Positions 60,871 to 64,000 of a DNA stretch of 64,000 bases are shown here, in pieces. Below the pieces are notes generated by a model. It ran no database searches. It saw nothing but the letters and a program-made list of their open reading frames with translations, and had not been told where the DNA came from. This stretch comes from Cribrihabitans_A neustonicus (GTDB lineage: Bacteria > Pseudomonadota > Alphaproteobacteria > Rhodobacterales > Rhodobacteraceae), in assembly GCF_048820895.1 (NCBI RefSeq), contig NZ_JBMERQ010000001.1, forward strand, positions 992,001 to 1,056,000, written 5' to 3'. Every line of letters starts with the position of its first letter. Position 1 is the stretch's first letter. A program made the position numbers and the translations under genes.

Positions 60871-61682
60871 AGAATATCCCCATTTCCGCCCTCATCGGGC
60901 TGTTCTTTACCGCACTCTACTTCCTGGCCGCGATATTTGCCCCGCTGCTGGCGCCCTACGGCGTCGGCGAGGTGGTGGGCGACGTCTGGGAGCCTTCGAG
61001 CGCGGAGTATCTGCTTGGCACCGACAACATCGGCCGCGATCTCCTGAGCCGGATGATCTACGGCGGGCGCACCACCATCTTCATTGCCACCGCGGCGACG
61101 ATCCTGTCCTTCACCACCGGCGCGGTGCTGGGCTTCATCGCGGCTGAGGCCGGCGGCTGGCTCGACCAGACGCTGTCGCGCTTCGTCGATCTCATCATGT
61201 CGATTCCGACGCTGATCTTCGCGCTGGTGGTGCTGTCGGTAACCCCAGTCACCATTCCCATGCTGATCCTGGTGATGGGCCTTCTCGACTCCACCCGCGT
61301 CTACCGCCTGGCCCGCGCCGTCGCGGTCGACATCGAGGTGATGGACTACGTCGAAGCCGCCCGCCTGCGCGGCGAACGCACGGTCTGGATCATCTTCCGC
61401 GAGATCCTGCCCAACGCGCTGTCGCCGCTGGTCGCCGAGATGGGCCTGCGCTTCATCTTCATGGTGCTCTTTGTCTCCACCCTGTCCTTCCTGGGCCTGG
61501 GCGTGCAGCCGCCCGAAGCCGACTGGGGCGGAATCGTGAAGGAAAACAAGGACGGCATCGTCTACGGCATCCCCGCAGCCCTCTTGCCGGCCGTTGCCAT
61601 CGCCACGCTGGCGATCTCGGTCAACCTGGTCGCTGACTGGGTGCTGAACCGGACAACCTCGCTGAAAGGAGGCCGCGGATGA
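60867..61682 (+). CDS. ABC transporter permease (DppC-like)
   Basis: A 271-residue inner-membrane subunit. It has the DppC-type LLGTDNIGRDLLSRMIYGGR (about 50-69) and the EAA loop in YVEAARLRGERTVWIIFREI (about 160-179), followed by LPNALSPLV. ATG at 60867 overlaps the previous stop (ATGA), and the last codons overlap the start of the ATPase gene in the same way. Confidence 0.94.
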   Translation: MKNIPISALIGLFFTALYFLAAIFAPLLAPYGVGEVVGDVWEPSSAEYLLGTDNIGRDLLSRMIYGGRTTIFIATAATILSFTTGAVLGFIAAEAGGWLDQTLSRFVDLIMSIPTLIFALVVLSVTPVTIPMLILVMGLLDSTRVYRLARAVAVDIEVMDYVEAARLRGERTVWIIFREILPNALSPLVAEMGLRFIFMVLFVSTLSFLGLGVQPPEADWGGIVKENKDGIVYGIPAALLPAVAIATLAISVNLVADWVLNRTTSLKGGRG

Positions 61683-63316
61683 GCGACGCCCTGCTAAAAG
61701 TCCGCGACCTGAAAATCGGCGCAACCGTCTACCCGCCGGGCGAAAAGCCCAGGCCTATCGAGATCGTGCACGGGGTCAGCTTTGACCTAGCGCCCGGCAA
61801 GGTGCTGGGGCTGATCGGGGAATCCGGGGCCGGCAAGTCCACCATCGGGCTGGCCTCCATGGCCTACGGCCGCGGCGGCGTGGAGATCACCGGCGGCGAG
61901 GTCTGGGTCAACGGCCGCGACATCCTGAAGACCAGCCGCAAGGACGTGCGCCGCTTGCGCGGCGGCGAGGTCACCTATGTGTCGCAGTCCGCCGCTGCCT
62001 CCTTCAACCCGGCCAAGAAGATCATGGACCAGGTGGTGGAGGCCGCGGTCGAACAGGGCAAGTTCTCCCGCAAGGAGGCCGAGGCCCGCGCGCGCGCGCT
62101 CTTTGCCAAGCTTGGCCTGCCCGACCCCGACAACATCGGCGAGCGCTACCCGCACCAGGTCTCCGGCGGCCAGCTGCAGCGCTGCATGACCGCGCTGGCG
62201 CTCTGCCCTGAGCCGGACCTGGTGGTCTTTGACGAGCCGACAACGGCGCTCGACGTGACCACCCAGATCGACGTCCTGATGGCGATCAAGGAAGCGATCC
62301 GCGACACCGGCGTAGCGGCTCTTTACATCACCCACGACCTTGCGGTGGTGGCGCAGGTGAGCGACGACATCATGGTGCTGAAGATGGGCGATACCGTGGA
62401 ATACGGCAGCGTCGATCAGATCATCAACAACCCGCAGGAGGAGTACACCCAGGCGCTGGTCTCGGTACGTTCGATCGAGCATGAGGAAAAGGCCCCCTCG
62501 GCGGAACCGGTGCTGAGCGTGCGCAATATCACCGCACGCTACAAGGGTACAAATTTCGACGTTCTGCACAATGTGAACGTCGACCTGTATCCGGGCCAGA
62601 CCCTCGCGGTGGTGGGTGAATCCGGTTCCGGCAAATCGACGCTGGCGCGGGTGATCACCGGCCTGCTGCCGCCGCGCGAGGGCGAGATCCACTTTGCCGG
62701 CCGCACCCTGTCGCCGGACCTCAAGGGCCGCACCCGCGAGGACCTGCGCGAGTTGCAGATGATCTACCAGATGGCGGATGTGGCGATGAACCCGCGCCAG
62801 ACGGTAGGCACCATCATCGGCCGCCCGCTGGAGTTCTACTTCGGCATGAAGGGCGCCGAAAAGCGCAAGCGCATCATTGAGCTCCTGGACGAGATCGAGC
62901 TGGGCAAAGGTTTCATGGACCGTTACCCGGCCGAGCTGTCGGGCGGCCAGAAACAGCGCGTCTGCATCGCCCGCTCGCTGGCGGCCAAGCCCAAAATGAT
63001 CATCTGCGACGAGGTCACCTCGGCGCTCGATCCGCTGGTGGCGGACGGCATCCTGAAGCTCTTGCTGGAGCTGCAGAAGATCGAGGACGTGGCCTATCTC
63101 TTCATCACCCACGACCTCGCCACCGTGCGCGCGATCTCGGACAATATCGCGGTGATGTACCAGGGCCGGGTGCAGCGCTACGGCGGCAAGTCGGAGGTGC
63201 TGTCGCCACCGTTTGACGATTACACCGACCTGCTGCTGAGCTCGGTGCCCGAAATGAAGCTGGGCTGGCTGGAAGAGGTCATCGCGCACCGCAAAATGGA
63301 AAGCGCGGGCCACTGA
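61679..63316 (+). CDS. fused double ATPase of an ABC peptide importer
   Basis: A 545-residue protein with two complete ABC ATPases (DppD and DppF equivalents) in one chain. Domain 1 (about 5-265): Walker A GESGAGKST, signature VSGGQLQR, Walker B LVVFDEPT. Domain 2 (about 280-535): Walker A GESGSGKST, signature LSGGQKQR, Walker B MIICDEVTS. It energises import through the two permeases. It is the last gene of the operon; a strong terminator follows 20 bases after the stop. Confidence 0.94.
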   Translation: MSDALLKVRDLKIGATVYPPGEKPRPIEIVHGVSFDLAPGKVLGLIGESGAGKSTIGLASMAYGRGGVEITGGEVWVNGRDILKTSRKDVRRLRGGEVTYVSQSAAASFNPAKKIMDQVVEAAVEQGKFSRKEAEARARALFAKLGLPDPDNIGERYPHQVSGGQLQRCMTALALCPEPDLVVFDEPTTALDVTTQIDVLMAIKEAIRDTGVAALYITHDLAVVAQVSDDIMVLKMGDTVEYGSVDQIINNPQEEYTQALVSVRSIEHEEKAPSAEPVLSVRNITARYKGTNFDVLHNVNVDLYPGQTLAVVGESGSGKSTLARVITGLLPPREGEIHFAGRTLSPDLKGRTREDLRELQMIYQMADVAMNPRQTVGTIIGRPLEFYFGMKGAEKRKRIIELLDEIELGKGFMDRYPAELSGGQKQRVCIARSLAAKPKMIICDEVTSALDPLVADGILKLLLELQKIEDVAYLFITHDLATVRAISDNIAVMYQGRVQRYGGKSEVLSPPFDDYTDLLLSSVPEMKLGWLEEVIAHRKMESAGH

Positions 63317-63335
63317 ATCCCGGCGCCGCATGAAC

Positions 63336-63361
63336 GCCCCCGCCCGGTTGCCGGCGGGGGC
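63336..63361 (+). terminator. intrinsic terminator of the ABC importer operon
   Basis: GCCCCCGCC (63336-63344) and GGCGGGGGC (63353-63361) form a perfect 9-bp stem with an 8-base loop, followed by TTTTTCTTTT. It lies 20 bases after the ATPase stop. Confidence 0.93.
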
Positions 63362-63536
63362 TTTTTCTTTTCAACCTGCCGCTGATTTATGGTAGTTTAC
63401 CGGCACCAACGCCAATGCGGCGGCGGCTCCAGCCGCAATCAACCAAAAAAGTCATTGAGCGCTGCCGTGTCCATGCAGGCCGCCCCGGGGACCGCCGGGC
63501 AGTTTCGTTTGTCCAAATTACTCGGGAGGACCTGCC

Positions 63537-64000
63537 ATGACAGATTGGGCCATTCACGGACTAAGCATTTCCAACTGCAACTGCGTCCCCGGCTGCCCCT
63601 GCCAGTTCTCGCAGCTGCCCAGCCACGGAACCTGCGAAGCGATGATGACCTTCCGCATCGAGAAGGGCCATCACGGCGACGTGTCGCTGGACGGCCTCGC
63701 GGCCGCCGTCATCTACAAGTGGCCCGGCGCGGTGCATGAGGGCAACGGCGAAATGCAGATGATCATCGGCGAGAATGCCTCGGAAGAGCAGCGCACGGCC
63801 CTGGAAGCCATCATCCGCGGCGAGGACACGCAGGAATTTGCCACCATGTTCCACGTCTTCAGCACCATGAGCCCGACCAAGCACGAGACCCTGACCGGGC
63901 CGGTCTCGCTCGACTACGATCCCGAAACCCGGACCGGCACCGCCAAGGCGGGCGATATTGCCCAGACCACGGTCAAACCGATACCCAACATTGTATCAGG
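63537..64000 (+). CDS. DUF1326 protein, partial (cut at window end)
   Basis: The open frame starts at ATG 63537 after a GGGAGG site and continues beyond the window; 154 codons are seen. The N-terminal NCNCVPGCPCQF (residues 13-24; Cys14, 16, 20 and 22) with a fifth Cys at 33, followed by MMTFRIEKGHHGDVSLDGLA and ending with a KAGDIAQTTVKP stretch, matches DUF1326. The cysteine cluster looks suited to metal binding, but function of the family is unknown. Full-length members are near 200 residues, so about 50 are missing. Confidence 0.88.
   Translation, partial: MTDWAIHGLSISNCNCVPGCPCQFSQLPSHGTCEAMMTFRIEKGHHGDVSLDGLAAAVIYKWPGAVHEGNGEMQMIIGENASEEQRTALEAIIRGEDTQEFATMFHVFSTMSPTKHETLTGPVSLDYDPETRTGTAKAGDIAQTTVKPIPNIVS

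Overview
The window is about 64 kb of GC-rich, gene-dense chromosome. It looks like a marine member of the Rhodobacteraceae (Roseobacter group, close to Leisingera, Phaeobacter or Ruegeria). That placement is an inference from gene content: a propionyl-CoA carboxylase / methylmalonyl-CoA mutase locus next to a short-chain fatty acyl regulator (ScfR/PccR family), a bet cluster with choline sulfatase and a BCCT-type transporter, a DUF1127 gene beside a LysR gene, and many small lipoprotein genes. I see no insertion sequence, prophage, CRISPR array or tRNA gene, so this reads as core or stable accessory chromosome rather than a mobile island.

Layout. 1-16 kb: propionyl-CoA assimilation. mcm, pccA and pccB lie on the minus strand, interleaved with small envelope-protein genes, a sulfotransferase-like gene, an outer-membrane porin and a methyltransferase. 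Divergent from pccB are a Bcr/CflA-type efflux gene and the ScfR-type regulator; TTTGCAAA palindromes sit in front of both pccB and the regulator. 16-23 kb: choline-O-sulfate and choline to glycine betaine (betT-betC-betB-betA on minus, betI divergent). Every gap inside this operon carries RNA hairpins, including a three-hairpin array between betB and betA. 23-36 kb: an EamA exporter, pirin, an argP/lysE pair, a nitroreductase, a ClpP-like periplasmic protein, YebC, two convergent SLC13 permeases with RCK domains, a YmdB-like phosphoesterase, a glyoxalase-fold protein and a LysR regulator.

36-49 kb: 5-formyl-THF cyclo-ligase, MgtE, a convergent guanine deaminase / 8-oxoguanine deaminase pair, a HisN-like phosphatase, an XRE regulator, a quinone oxidoreductase, a LysR/DUF1127 pair, a Bax-inhibitor-1 protein, a GNAT enzyme, rpmG and the RNase P RNA gene. 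49-58 kb: a cell-wall amidase, an Excalibur lipoprotein, gatCA, a metallo-hydrolase, a compact tadA / kinase / tag operon, an rRNA pseudouridine synthase, a DUF2927 lipoprotein and dtd. 58-64 kb: a peptide-type ABC importer operon (Tat-exported binding protein, two permeases, a fused double ATPase) after a long structured leader, then a DUF1326 gene cut by the window end.

The least explained signals are structural: the hairpin array in the bet operon, an approximately 77-bp two-stem intergenic element present twice in opposite orientation (23310-23386 and 39448-39525), a 13-bp perfect hairpin with a six-G loop upstream of the pccA lipoprotein gene, and the translationally coupled aminoglycoside-kinase-like gene between tadA and tag.
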